DNA of 64,000 nt, taken from positions 14,130-78,129 of the forward strand of contig JAZHDG010000035.1 in NCBI GenBank assembly GCA_036584525.1. Direction: 5' to 3'. The DNA is from UBA6181 sp016934015. GTDB taxonomy: Bacteria; Bacillota_I; Bacilli_A; Acholeplasmatales; Acholeplasmataceae. Under the pieces are notes generated by a model that was given only the letters and a program-made list of their open reading frames with translations, searched no databases and was not told the origin of the DNA. Both the position numbers and the translations under genes were made by a program. Below are positions 8,290-17,580 of the stretch, one piece after another. Numbering within the stretch: the first letter of the stretch is position 1; each line of letters starts with the position of its first letter.

Positions 8290-9657
8290 TCAAAATGATT
8301 TTTTTTGTTCATTAAGTGCTTGAATGATGATTTCGACTGTCTTTGCGATTTCATCATCATCTAACGATGTATATTCAAACATATAATCACGACCTTCTTT
8401 TGGTTCATTGTCATAAAAATAATTTAGTTTTTGTAAATGTACACTTTGCTGATAAAATATCAAATCTAGAGCACTAATTTCAATTTTTGAATCAAATGTT
8501 AATATCATGTGTAATCCTGTTTCATGTCCCGAAATCTTTATCAATTTTTCGTTCTTAAATTTATCTATGATATAAAGTGCTTTTTTTCGATAAATCTTCT
8601 TTACTTTATTTAAATGCCTTTCAAAGTGTTGTTCTTTCATGAATTCTAAAAGAACTTTTTGTTCAAATATAGGAACACTACAAGGCATAACAGATTTGAT
8701 GTTATGATATGCATTCATGAGTGTTTTAGGTAATACCAAATAATTAATTTTTAATGCTGGTGATAGGGATTTTGAAAAAGTGTTCATGTATATCACTTTT
8801 GAAGATTTATCAAGGCTTTGAACAGCTGGAATTGGTTGACCTTGATACCTGAATTCACTATCATAATCGTCTTCTATAATATATCGATGCTCATCTAATA
8901 TCGACCAGTTAAGGCATTCAATTCTTCTTCCAACCGGCATCACTTTTCCGGTCGGATATTGATGTGATGGTGTGATGTGTAAAACAGTTGGATGGAATCC
9001 CGTAACTTTATTAATTATTATGCCTTGATCGTCTTGTTCGATGGTTAATAATTTCATGCCACTCAAACGAATGATATTTTTCAAACGTGGAAACCCAGGT
9101 TCTTCCATTATAAAAGTATAGTCTCTACCCACTAAAGCGATGACTAATTGCATCATAGCTTGACTTCCTGATCCAATCACAATTTGATCAATTGATGCGT
9201 GAATACCTCGATAAATTTCTAAGTATTTTTTGATTTCAACTCGTAAACCAATGAGTCCTTGGGGATTAACCTGAAAATCCATCATGTTTAGGTCATCTGA
9301 CAATACTTTTCTTGAAAGTTTCGCCCAAATATGATGTGGAAAATATGTTAATCTTATTGGAAATTGAATATCGCTAATATTGTTTTCATCTTCAACATGT
9401 TCATCTAAAATAGATGTTCCTTGTTTAAAAAAACGATGTTCAGGAAGATCATTTACATAATACCCCTTACGTTCCATAGATATGACATATCCTTCAGCAA
9501 TCAATTGCTGATATGCATTATCGACAGTCATGACACTTACATTGTAAAAATTGGCCAATATTCTTTTGGATGGCAATTTAGATTGAATAGGATAAGTTCC
9601 ATCTAAAATTGTTTTTTTTAATTCATTATAAATACTTAAATACTTTATTTTATGCAT
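8290..9657 (-). CDS. pdxR: MocR-type GntR/aminotransferase-like regulator, probable PdxR
   Basis: Residues 1-75 form a GntR winged helix-turn-helix (YNELKKTILDGTYPIQSKLPS, then LANFYNVSVMTVDNAY). The rest is a fold-type I aminotransferase-like domain with the PLP-lysine region NTFSKSLSPALK and the EDDYDSEFRY block. The 455-residue length is typical of MocR regulators. It is divergent from pdxS-pdxT, and PdxR proteins known from other Gram-positives activate pdxST and sense pyridoxal phosphate, so that role is inferred here. The gene runs directly into the aromatic operon promoter without its own terminator. Confidence 0.87.
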   Translation of the reverse strand: MHKIKYLSIYNELKKTILDGTYPIQSKLPSKRILANFYNVSVMTVDNAYQQLIAEGYVISMERKGYYVNDLPEHRFFKQGTSILDEHVEDENNISDIQFPIRLTYFPHHIWAKLSRKVLSDDLNMMDFQVNPQGLIGLRVEIKKYLEIYRGIHASIDQIVIGSGSQAMMQLVIALVGRDYTFIMEEPGFPRLKNIIRLSGMKLLTIEQDDQGIIINKVTGFHPTVLHITPSHQYPTGKVMPVGRRIECLNWSILDEHRYIIEDDYDSEFRYQGQPIPAVQSLDKSSKVIYMNTFSKSLSPALKINYLVLPKTLMNAYHNIKSVMPCSVPIFEQKVLLEFMKEQHFERHLNKVKKIYRKKALYIIDKFKNEKLIKISGHETGLHMILTFDSKIEISALDLIFYQQSVHLQKLNYFYDNEPKEGRDYMFEYTSLDDDEIAKTVEIIIQALNEQKKSF

Positions 9658-9671
9658 AACATCACCATCTG

Positions 9672-9728
9672 GTCTATATATATTATTTAAATCTGATTAT
9701 TTTACTATACCAGTTTATATTATATACT
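9672..9728 (+). promoter_or_regulatory. pdxST promoter and candidate PdxR operator
   Basis: TTTACT (9701-9706), 16-base spacer, TATACT (9723-9728) precede pdxS, whose AAGGAG site is at 9750-9755. An imperfect inverted repeat CTGGTCTA / TATACCAG spans about 9669-9713 and overlaps the -35 box, in the place expected for a divergent MocR-type regulator. The operator assignment is inference from position and symmetry. Confidence 0.55.
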
Positions 9729-9763
9729 TATATCGAAGAAAATGAAACTAAGGAGAAAATATC

Positions 9764-10639
9764 ATGGATCAAAAACGTTATAAACTGAATAAAGAACTTG
9801 CTCAAATGTTAAAAGGTGGAGTCATTATGGATGTATCAACACCTGAACAAGCAAAAATAGCTGAAGAAGCTGGTGCTGTAGCTGTAATGGCACTTGAGCG
9901 TATTCCAGCAGATATTAGATCAGCTGGTGGTGTATCACGTATGAGTGATCCTAAAATGATTCAAGAAATCCAAAAAGCAGTTTCTATTCCTGTCATGGCG
10001 AAGGTCAGAATAGGGCATTTTGTTGAAGCGCAAATTTTAGAAGCCTTATCCATTGATTTCATTGATGAAAGTGAAGTTTTATCTCCTGCTGACAATATTC
10101 ATCATATTGATAAAACTAAATTTGATGTGCCGTTTGTATGTGGTGCAAGAAATTTAGGTGAGGCACTCCGCAGAATTGCAGAAGGCGCTTCAATGATAAG
10201 AACCAAAGGTGAACCAGGCACAGGAGATATTGTTCAAGCTGTCACACATATGCGTCAAATTCAACGAGAAATGAGAGAAATTCAAGCGTTACGCGATGAT
10301 GAAATTTATGAAATTCAGAAAACGATGGGTGTATCAATCGATCTTATTCGTTATGTTCATAAGTATGGAAAACTTCCGGTTGTCAATTTTGCAGCAGGTG
10401 GGGTAGCTACTCCTGCAGATGCTGCACTGATGATGCAACTAGGTGCTGAAGGAGTTTTCGTTGGCTCTGGTATTTTTAAATCTGGTGATCCCAAAAAACG
10501 TGCAAAAGCGATTGTTCAAGCGGTTACGAATTTTAACGATCCAAAAATCTTAGCTGAAATATCGAAAGATCTTGGCGAAGCCATGGTCGGCATTAATGAA
10601 GAAGAAATTAAATTGTTAATGGCGAATCGAGGTCAATAA
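9764..10639 (+). CDS. pdxS: Pyridoxal 5'-phosphate synthase, lyase subunit PdxS
   Basis: It builds pyridoxal phosphate from ribose-5-phosphate, glyceraldehyde-3-phosphate and ammonia supplied by PdxT. The 291-residue protein shows the conserved DVSTPEQAKIAEEAGAVAVM stretch, ERIPADIRSAGGVSRMSDP, the active-site Lys in VMAKVRIGH, and GEPGTGDIVQAVTH. The start ATG at 9764 has AAGGAG 8 bases upstream. The stop overlaps the pdxT start as TAATG. Confidence 0.97.
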   Translation: MDQKRYKLNKELAQMLKGGVIMDVSTPEQAKIAEEAGAVAVMALERIPADIRSAGGVSRMSDPKMIQEIQKAVSIPVMAKVRIGHFVEAQILEALSIDFIDESEVLSPADNIHHIDKTKFDVPFVCGARNLGEALRRIAEGASMIRTKGEPGTGDIVQAVTHMRQIQREMREIQALRDDEIYEIQKTMGVSIDLIRYVHKYGKLPVVNFAAGGVATPADAALMMQLGAEGVFVGSGIFKSGDPKKRAKAIVQAVTNFNDPKILAEISKDLGEAMVGINEEEIKLLMANRGQ

Positions 10640-11217
10640 TGTTAACTATCGGCATCCTCGCAATTCAGGGCGCATTTATTGAGCATGAAAAACGATTAAA
10701 GGGACTAAAGATTAATACCTTTGAAATCCGTCAATTGAGCGATTTAACAAAAGATATGGATGGCCTCATCCTCCCAGGAGGCGAATCGACAGCAATGAAA
10801 CGATTGCTCATCGATTTAAACATGTTTGAATCGCTCAAAAAACGGATCAACGATGGTTTACCTACTTTTGGAATATGTGCGGGACTCATTTTACTTGCTG
10901 AGGATATTGTGAACGAAATACCGCATCTTGGATTACTTCATATTTCTGTGATGCGCAATTATTACGGGCGTCAAAAAGATAGTTTTAAAACCATTGGTAA
11001 ATCAAAAAATCAAGAAATTCCAATGACGTTTATTCGTGCTCCAAAAATAATGTCAATAAAAAAAGATGTCATTCCAATTGCTTGGTATAATCATGACATC
11101 GTTGGTGTTCTTGAAGGCCATTTATTAGGAACTACTTTCCACCCTGAACTTGATCGTTCAAATGTTATCTATGAAATCTTTATTGATCTGATCAAAACCA
11201 ATAAAAAAACCGGATAA
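10639..11217 (+). CDS. pdxT: Pyridoxal 5'-phosphate synthase, glutaminase subunit PdxT
   Basis: Class I glutamine amidotransferase that hydrolyses glutamine and channels ammonia to PdxS. The 192-residue protein has LPGGESTAM for substrate binding, the nucleophile in GICAGLILLA, and the His/Glu pair in FHPELD. It is translationally coupled to pdxS. Its stop lies inside the terminator hairpin that follows. Confidence 0.96.
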   Translation: MLTIGILAIQGAFIEHEKRLKGLKINTFEIRQLSDLTKDMDGLILPGGESTAMKRLLIDLNMFESLKKRINDGLPTFGICAGLILLAEDIVNEIPHLGLLHISVMRNYYGRQKDSFKTIGKSKNQEIPMTFIRAPKIMSIKKDVIPIAWYNHDIVGVLEGHLLGTTFHPELDRSNVIYEIFIDLIKTNKKTG

Positions 11218-11229
11218 TCCGGTTTTTAT
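11206..11229. terminator. Bidirectional terminator between pdxT and mscL
   Basis: A perfect 10-bp stem AAAACCGGAT / ATCCGGTTTT with a one-base centre carries U runs in both directions. The pdxT stop is in the stem and the mscL stop is at its edge, so it serves both convergent genes. Confidence 0.85.
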
Positions 11230-11699
11230 TTTAAATTCTTTTCAAGTAAAACTTTGATATCTTGCAATAAATCTTCAACTTTTGGCTGAACAGGTTCTAA
11301 CGCAGCTTTTTCAGCTTTAATTTTTTCTTCCTCTTCTTTTTGAAGTCTTTCAGCTTCTAATTTCTTTGCATTCATACGTTCAGAAATTCTCATGATTGAA
11401 CGAATGATAATAAAAATGACAAAAGCGATTATTAGAAAATCAATGATATTTTGAATAAATACGCCGTAAGTGATTGCATTTTCAGCAATCCCGTTCACTT
11501 CATCAGCAGGAGAAATCACATATTTATAATTTTCAAATCCTTTTTCGCCAACAACTAAACTGATGACGGGCATTAGAATATCCTTAACAAGACTTCCAAT
11601 GATTTTAGCAAATGCACCACCAATAATGACTGCAACCGCTAAATCAAGAACATTACCACGTGTTATAAATTTTTTGAAATCCCCCAAAAACTTTTTCAT
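11226..11699 (-). CDS. mscL: Large-conductance mechanosensitive channel MscL
   Basis: A pentameric membrane channel that opens under membrane tension and releases solutes on hypo-osmotic shock. The 157-residue protein has the N-terminal amphipathic helix (FLGDFKKFITRGNVLDLAVAV) with IIGGAFAKIIGSLVKDILMP forming TM1, a short extracellular loop, TM2 (IQNIIDFLIIAFVIFIII) and a charged C-terminal bundle rich in Lys and Glu. GGAG precedes the ATG and a TATAAT box lies at 11722-11727. Convergent with pdxT. Confidence 0.95.
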   Translation of the reverse strand: MKKFLGDFKKFITRGNVLDLAVAVIIGGAFAKIIGSLVKDILMPVISLVVGEKGFENYKYVISPADEVNGIAENAITYGVFIQNIIDFLIIAFVIFIIIRSIMRISERMNAKKLEAERLQKEEEEKIKAEKAALEPVQPKVEDLLQDIKVLLEKNLK

Positions 11700-11754
11700 A
11701 TTTTCATCTCCTTATATATTTATTATATCACTCTATAAAGCGAATGAAAAAAAC

Positions 11755-11782
11755 AAACAAGCATGCAACTGCATGCTTGTTT
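11755..11782 (-). terminator. Intrinsic terminator of the degV operon
   Basis: A 28-base near-perfect palindrome (AAACAAGCATGCA arms around AC) is followed on the minus strand by a run of seven U. It ends the operon whose last gene is degV. Confidence 0.85.
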
Positions 11783-11793
11783 AAATTAAATAC

Positions 11794-12645
11794 TTAAGGT
11801 TTCTTAATGTAACCTACACCAATACCTTTAGGACCGGTATGCGCACCAACAACTGGTGTTAAATATGCGACAATGATTTCACGATCTGGGTAAACTTTGT
11901 GAATTTCTTTTTTAAACCAATCAACATATTCATCAGCGTGGGCATGTGAAATATAGGTAATAACATCTAAATCCTTTGTATCTTCAATGTATTTTTCTAG
12001 AACACGTTGATGGGCTTTATGAATTGTACGGATTTTTTCTACAGTTTCAACTTTTCCATTATCTCCAAGCATTAGTAGTGGTTTTAACTGTAACATAGTC
12101 CCTAATGTTCCAGAGAGTTTTGATAAACGACCATTTTTTACAAGATAAAGTAACGTATTAACTGCAAAATAGATTCGATCATTATCTCTAATCTGTTCGA
12201 GATATGGAAGAATATCCTTAACCATTTTACCTTCACTTGCTAATCTATGCGCTTCTAGTGCCATATAAGCTTCAGCGTAAGCTAATGTTTTTGAATCAAA
12301 AGCAGTGACTTTAATATTAACTTCATTCGCAGTTCTTTTTACAGCTTCATATAAACCGGAAAGTTCAGACGAAATTGTAATAACAAGTGCTTCTTCATAA
12401 CCTTCTTTTTCAAGTTCTTCGAAGTACTCTATCATTTTACCAACTGATACATAAGATGTTTTTGGAACATCATCTGGATCCTTTGTAATTCTTTCGTAGA
12501 ATGTTTTCGCATCCATGTCGATAAAATCATTGTAAGATTCGTCTGTTCCAAAATGAATCACTGATCTTAAAATTATTATGTCTTTTGGGTACTCAAGATA
12601 ATCCAGTCCAGCATTACTGCAGACGAGAATTGCGGTTTTATTCAT
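11794..12645 (-). CDS. DegV family fatty-acid-binding protein
   Basis: The 283-residue DegV family protein binds a single fatty acid; members such as FakB deliver exogenous fatty acids to the FakA kinase for phospholipid synthesis. Visible features are the N-terminal strand and SNAGLDY, the KTSYVSVGKM motif, ISSELSGLYEAV, and the C-terminal HTGPKGIGVGY segment. No FakA is in the window, so the FakB role is inferred from the family only. It is the last gene of the operon with a HAD hydrolase, rlmH and a metallo-hydrolase. Confidence 0.85.
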   Translation of the reverse strand: MNKTAILVCSNAGLDYLEYPKDIIILRSVIHFGTDESYNDFIDMDAKTFYERITKDPDDVPKTSYVSVGKMIEYFEELEKEGYEEALVITISSELSGLYEAVKRTANEVNIKVTAFDSKTLAYAEAYMALEAHRLASEGKMVKDILPYLEQIRDNDRIYFAVNTLLYLVKNGRLSKLSGTLGTMLQLKPLLMLGDNGKVETVEKIRTIHKAHQRVLEKYIEDTKDLDVITYISHAHADEYVDWFKKEIHKVYPDREIIVAYLTPVVGAHTGPKGIGVGYIKKP

Positions 12646-12677
12646 CCTTATTCTCCTTTTTTGGTCTTATGACCTAC

Positions 12678-13298
12678 TTATATTTTATCAAGTAATTCAT
12701 TAAAATGGTTAATATTTGTGTAATGTCCTAAACGTGAAGGATGTTGATGTCCTTTTGTATAGATAATGATTTGGATTCCTAACGCTTCTGCAACCTCAGC
12801 ATCATGAAGCGTATCGCCAACCATATAACACTCTTGAGGGTTAATATGGTGTTTTTTGATAAATTGAAGTGCAACATCTACTTTACTCTTTGCATAGACA
12901 TTTGAAGTACCTAAGATTGCATCAAAATATTGATCAATACCAAAATGTACGAGTTGTTTTTGCAAATTGCTTTCCTCTGACGCTGATAATAAAATATTCT
13001 GATAGCCTTTATGCTTCGCTTGATGAATCGCATTTAATACACCTTCATGAAGATTTAGTTCAAGACTTCTTGGCATATATCTTTCAATAAATGTGTGTGC
13101 GAGTTCTTTGAAACTCGTTTTTTCTAAATCATAGACTTTTGCATAATAACTTTCAACAGGAAAATCAAAAATCATTAAATATTCATCAAAAGTGACCGTG
13201 GGTCTCTTTTCTTCAATCAACATTTCATTTAGTATGTCATAACACAATTTGGCATCATCTAATACGGTGCCATTAAAATCCCAAAATAAATATTTCAT
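12678..13298 (-). CDS. HAD superfamily hydrolase (phosphoglycolate-phosphatase-like)
   Basis: A 206-residue HAD phosphatase with the four family motifs: N-terminal WDFNGTVLDD with the nucleophile Asp, LLSAS, the Lys region KSKVDVALQF, and MVGDTLHDAEVAEALG. The second Asp of the usual DxDGT is Asn (DFNGT), a variant I recall from clostridial relatives. The cap domain is helical. The substrate cannot be read from the sequence. It starts 6 bases after the rlmH stop, so it is co-transcribed. Confidence 0.82.
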   Translation of the reverse strand: MKYLFWDFNGTVLDDAKLCYDILNEMLIEEKRPTVTFDEYLMIFDFPVESYYAKVYDLEKTSFKELAHTFIERYMPRSLELNLHEGVLNAIHQAKHKGYQNILLSASEESNLQKQLVHFGIDQYFDAILGTSNVYAKSKVDVALQFIKKHHINPQECYMVGDTLHDAEVAEALGIQIIIYTKGHQHPSRLGHYTNINHFNELLDKI

Positions 13299-13304
13299 AA
13301 TTCC

Positions 13305-13748
13305 TCACTTGTGATAGGGATGACCTTTTAGAATCATAAACCCTCGATATATTTGTTCAATAAGCATTAGTCGCATCAATTGATGTGGAAACGTCATTTT
13401 AGAAAATGATAATTGAGCATTTGATCGCTTAAAAATTGAATCATTAACACCATGTGAGCCACCAATAATAAATACCAAATCGCCTGATTGATATGTAAGT
13501 TTGTCATCAATAAATTTCGCGAATGATTCACTATCTTCCATCTTCCCTTGAATTGCCAGCAAACACACATAATCTTCGATTTTTATTTTACTTAAAATAC
13601 GTTCTGATTCAGCATCAATCCCTTGAATATTCGCTTCATCTTTAACTTCAATAATTTCAATTTTATGCGGTATTTGTTTCAAATAATATGAGATGCCAGT
13701 ATCCAAATATTTCTGACTTATTTTCCCAACAGCAATGATTTTAATCAT
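13305..13748 (-). CDS. rlmH: 23S rRNA (pseudouridine1915-N3)-methyltransferase RlmH
   Basis: A SPOUT methyltransferase that modifies pseudouridine 1915 in helix 69 of 23S rRNA on 70S ribosomes. The 147-residue protein, slightly shorter than the usual 155-160, has the knot region FIIGGSHGVND, the conserved MTFPHQLMRLMLIEQIYR block and the C-terminal KGHPYHK. It overlaps the upstream hydrolase stop as ATGA. Adjacency to a YycJ-like hydrolase is a common Bacillota arrangement. Confidence 0.95.
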   Translation of the reverse strand: MIKIIAVGKISQKYLDTGISYYLKQIPHKIEIIEVKDEANIQGIDAESERILSKIKIEDYVCLLAIQGKMEDSESFAKFIDDKLTYQSGDLVFIIGGSHGVNDSIFKRSNAQLSFSKMTFPHQLMRLMLIEQIYRGFMILKGHPYHK

Positions 13749-14512
13749 ATTTCAATCACCGGCAATCCTTCCTGTGATGCATAATAAATCTCTATTTTAG
13801 TTGGATCATCAAAAATTTTAATAATTGATTCTTCAATATCCAATATAGAATTGCAATCTTCAGAAATATGAGAAACAACCCAAATCGCGTGATTTTTAAC
13901 AAATCGATTCATTAACCAACATGCATCTTCATTTGACAAATGGCCTTTTTCACTTAGAATTCGTTTCTTTAATAAAAAGGGTCTAGGAGATGCCATGAGT
14001 TTGACAGGATTATGATTTGATTCAAGCACATAAAGATCCGCGTTTTCGAGTAGATTATGATAGTTTTGATCAATATAACCTGTATCTGTAATATGAACTA
14101 TCTTTTTATTCCCATCGGAAATGACATATCCAACAGGTTCTTTAGCATCGTGTGAAATCATAAAAGGAGTAATGTTTAAATTCCCGTAAGTAAAAGGAGT
14201 ATCAGCTTTCACGATATGAAGATTTGGAATAATATCTCTAATTTCTTGACTTAAAGAAAGATAAGTGCCTTCTGTCATGTAAAGATCTTTCAAAAATCCT
14301 TTTTTTAGTAACATAAAAAGACCCATAGTGTGATCATGATGTTCATGTGTCAAAAATAACGCTTGAACGTCGTCGATAAACTCACCATAAGCTTCCATTT
14401 TTTTCTTCATTTTTTGATAACTAATGCCAGCATCAATAAACACTTTAATATCACCTACTTTTAAGTAGGTAATATTGCCTTTCGATCCACTGGCTAAAAT
14501 ATAAACTTTCAA
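13745..14512 (-). CDS. Metallo-beta-lactamase fold hydrolase, YycJ/WalJ-like
   Basis: Cytoplasmic MBL-fold protein of the YycJ family. It carries ASGSKGN at the N-terminus, the zinc motif THEHHDH, SHDAKEPVGY, the Asp in HITDTG, and ESNHN. I chose a TTG start at 14512 (LKVYILASG) because AAGGTGG lies just upstream and the alternative ATG pair at 14533/14530 has no ribosome-binding site; the SD spacing is short, so the start is uncertain. It gives 255 residues. First gene of an operon with rlmH, the HAD hydrolase and degV. Confidence 0.86.
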   Translation of the reverse strand: MKVYILASGSKGNITYLKVGDIKVFIDAGISYQKMKKKMEAYGEFIDDVQALFLTHEHHDHTMGLFMLLKKGFLKDLYMTEGTYLSLSQEIRDIIPNLHIVKADTPFTYGNLNITPFMISHDAKEPVGYVISDGNKKIVHITDTGYIDQNYHNLLENADLYVLESNHNPVKLMASPRPFLLKKRILSEKGHLSNEDACWLMNRFVKNHAIWVVSHISEDCNSILDIEESIIKIFDDPTKIEIYYASQEGLPVIEI

Positions 14513-14579
14513 AGTACCACCTTCTTTCATCATAACATATAAATGTGTGAGATTTACAAATAAAGTGAAAGTGGTTGCA

Positions 14580-14608
14580 TTGACCCTTGAAAAATGCTAT
14601 ATTATATT
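14580..14608 (+). promoter_or_regulatory. Promoter of the large lipoprotein gene
   Basis: TTGACC (14580-14585), 17-base spacer, TATATT (14603-14608), followed by GGAG at 14631-14634. It is one of the best sigma-A-type promoters in the window. Confidence 0.75.
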
Positions 14609-14643
14609 TGCTTGTATGAAATACACTGAAGGAGTGAACAACT

Positions 14644-17568
14644 ATGAATCAAACAAAAACACTTAGGAAAATGGCAATATTTGTGCTAATAATTGCTGGA
14701 ATCCTTACATTGAGTGCTTGTAGCAACAGCAGCAAAACACCTTATGGAGATTTATCTGATGATGCCTACGTCACACTTGATGGCATAACTATTACTGAAA
14801 AAGAGCTTTACGATCAACTACGTTTACAAAGCGCTTCTGCCTTGTCTTCAATGATCGATAATATTGTTTTTGCAGAAAACATCACAGACGTTAAAGCGTT
14901 ACTTTCAAGTGGTAACGAAGATCTGAACACTTATTTTGATGAAACAATCAATTCAAGTATTCACAATATTAGTGACCTCGAAGATCTCAAAGAATTCTTT
15001 GAAACCGATTATGATCAATTTTATCGTAATGTAGAACGCTTTGCGGATTCACAATATTTACTTGATAATACTTTAAACATTCAAACAGTTATTGATAGTA
15101 TTATGAGCCTTCCTGTTCCGTATGAAGGTTATGCATCATTAAGTTTCTTAGTTAACAATTACGCTATTCGCGCTGCACAACGTGAATATGCTAAAGAATT
15201 ATTGGCAACTCAAGTAACTGATGAAGATGACAAAAACTATATTAGTGAACAATCACTTGTTACATACTATAAAAACAATAAAGAAGGTCGCTATGACGTT
15301 GATGCTTTAGTTGTTCGTTTTATCAACCTAAATGAAGCAAATGCTGCGATGTATCATCAAAGTATTAAAGCAGATGCGAAAGGTGCTTGGTATAAAATCC
15401 CAGATATTCGTATTGCTAAGGGTGAAGTTGGTTATGTCAATTTAAGTGCCACATCTGATTCTACTGAGCCAGTGAACGCATACGTCGTTTCTATATTGCA
15501 AGATCTTGATTTATTAGATAAACTTGGTGAAAACTATGAAAATCGTAGTGCACTAAGCCGTGAAGATTTTGAAAATTATTATAAAAAATATTCAATTAAT
15601 ACGAGTCGTGATTTAAACCGTGATGTTGCATTAACAACTTCACAAGTTAAAGAAGCGTTTGTAAGCATTTATAATTTATTAAATCCAACCGCTCAAGTTC
15701 AAATTTCTGGTTCTACAATCATTGGAAAGGGTGATACTTCTTACAGCCCAACTCTTACTTATGATGAACTTACCAAAGTTAACACTAGTTTAAGATCTCA
15801 TATCTATACAACACTAGTTTCTGAATCTTCCATGGAAGACCCTAACGACACAACAGACGGTCAACCTTATTCTTCTCGTTTCACTCAATTCGGTTCACCT
15901 TATTATTTAGTGTTTAAATTAAATGATGGTAAAGCTGCTGAAGAAGGTGTACTCGTTGAAGACCCTGAAGATGCTGAAAAAGAAATATTCTCATCTTCTG
16001 CATCAGCTATTCGTGAAGAAATGTATGATCTTCTACTTGAAAGTAAATTAACTTCCGCTTATATTAGTGAAGTTGTTACTCAATTATATGAAGAAGTTGA
16101 AATCGATATTTTCGATCCAATCGTTAGAATCCTTTATGAACAAAATTATGGATATAACGGAACAACTGACAACAAGAGTGGCGATATTGTCGCAACAGTT
16201 GATGGTACAGAAATTACAGTTGCAGACTTCTATGCACGTCTTGAAAAATCTTATGGTATTAATATAGCTCTAGACGTACTTTCAAACGAATTTTTAGTAA
16301 GTTCTGAAAAATATACGATTACTGAAGAAGATCGCGAAAGTTATCAAACACAATTTGAAGATATTATTTCACAATTCTCAGCAAACAACTTTGCATCAGC
16401 TGGCTTCCCAGCGACTATGGGACGTGAAAAATTCTTACTTCTTGCATTCGGTTCAAGAACAAATCAAGAAGCAATCAATCAAATTTATGTGTATCCTGAA
16501 TTACGTGACCAATACTTAAAAGACTATGAAGTTCATTATGGCGAAGATGTTTATGAAAAATTCTCTGAACTTGCTAAACTTCAATATGATAATTACAAAT
16601 CAATGAATGTATCCCATTTACTTATCTATGTTGATCAAAATGGTGATGGTTCTCCAGATAACCCACAAGATTATTTAGATACTCTTGATGCTATTGGCCA
16701 ACAAGCAGTATTAGAAGGGCTTGTTGATTTAGTAGAAATTTTATATGACAAAATTGGTTACTATTCATCATTTGCAAACGGATTCCAAACATTAGTTACC
16801 GAATTTAATAATTCAGGACGCATTATGCGTGGTAATGATATTCCCCCTGTTGGACCAAATGATCCAAAACTTGATTATCAACCAGAATTAACATGGGCAA
16901 GATTCCGTCAATTAGGTTTCTACCTCAAGTTTGAAAACTTATCATCACCTATTACAAACACATCAAACTTAATTTCATCTCAACAACGTTTAGATGAAGT
17001 ATTCTACACTCGTGCGATGTCAATGTATAATCCTGATGCGACTCTTCCTCTTCTTGATTTATATGATAGCGTCATTACCCAAGATGAACTTTCGAATGTT
17101 AAATCATCATTCGGTTGGCACTTAATTTTAAATACTTCAGTATCTGAAAGTGGCAGCGTCATGTACTTACAATCTTCAGATTCTGAAGGTAAATATATTT
17201 CAAGTAGTGATGAAACATTAAACTTCTATAATTCAACTACTGATTGGGTGAGTCCAAACCAAGTGAAATTCTACTTAATTGAAAGCAATTCAGATGAAGG
17301 TATAACATTACCAACATCAGTTCAAACAGCATTCAATACACAATTTTCACCAGTTTTAACACGTTATCAAGGCACTTATATGCAACGTGAATTAGTCTTC
17401 AAACTTATTGAAGATGCAGCATTTAGTGGAAACCAAAGCGCTAGATTTAATGTGATTAGAGAAATTAATCGTCGTCAAATGAATGAATATATGCTTTCAG
17501 CAGATGGTTTATATGACAACAATTATGCATCACTCTATGTAAATTGGTTCAATATCTTAGAAGGATAA
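14644..17568 (+). CDS. Large lipoprotein with tandem SurA/PrsA-N-like modules (putative foldase)
   Basis: A 974-residue exported lipoprotein: Lys/Arg N-terminus, hydrophobic helix, and lipobox LSAC with Cys26. Two regions resemble each other and the SurA/PrsA N-terminal start: residues about 41-60 (YVTLDGITITEKELYDQL) and about 513-532 (VATVDGTEITVADFYARL). A stretch near 656-670 (VSHLLIYVDQNGDG) recalls the start of a PpiC parvulin domain, though a complete isomerase domain is not clear. The best guess is an extracytoplasmic folding factor; this is inference. It is a single-gene unit with its own promoter and terminator. Confidence 0.7.
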   Translation: MNQTKTLRKMAIFVLIIAGILTLSACSNSSKTPYGDLSDDAYVTLDGITITEKELYDQLRLQSASALSSMIDNIVFAENITDVKALLSSGNEDLNTYFDETINSSIHNISDLEDLKEFFETDYDQFYRNVERFADSQYLLDNTLNIQTVIDSIMSLPVPYEGYASLSFLVNNYAIRAAQREYAKELLATQVTDEDDKNYISEQSLVTYYKNNKEGRYDVDALVVRFINLNEANAAMYHQSIKADAKGAWYKIPDIRIAKGEVGYVNLSATSDSTEPVNAYVVSILQDLDLLDKLGENYENRSALSREDFENYYKKYSINTSRDLNRDVALTTSQVKEAFVSIYNLLNPTAQVQISGSTIIGKGDTSYSPTLTYDELTKVNTSLRSHIYTTLVSESSMEDPNDTTDGQPYSSRFTQFGSPYYLVFKLNDGKAAEEGVLVEDPEDAEKEIFSSSASAIREEMYDLLLESKLTSAYISEVVTQLYEEVEIDIFDPIVRILYEQNYGYNGTTDNKSGDIVATVDGTEITVADFYARLEKSYGINIALDVLSNEFLVSSEKYTITEEDRESYQTQFEDIISQFSANNFASAGFPATMGREKFLLLAFGSRTNQEAINQIYVYPELRDQYLKDYEVHYGEDVYEKFSELAKLQYDNYKSMNVSHLLIYVDQNGDGSPDNPQDYLDTLDAIGQQAVLEGLVDLVEILYDKIGYYSSFANGFQTLVTEFNNSGRIMRGNDIPPVGPNDPKLDYQPELTWARFRQLGFYLKFENLSSPITNTSNLISSQQRLDEVFYTRAMSMYNPDATLPLLDLYDSVITQDELSNVKSSFGWHLILNTSVSESGSVMYLQSSDSEGKYISSSDETLNFYNSTTDWVSPNQVKFYLIESNSDEGITLPTSVQTAFNTQFSPVLTRYQGTYMQRELVFKLIEDAAFSGNQSARFNVIREINRRQMNEYMLSADGLYDNNYASLYVNWFNILEG

Positions 17569-17580
17569 TAGATTAAATTT

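Noticed and set aside
12678..13298. Inactive HAD hydrolase because of DFNGT instead of DxDGT
   Set aside because: The nucleophile Asp and other motifs are intact, and the Asn variant is, as I recall, widespread in related active-looking proteins.
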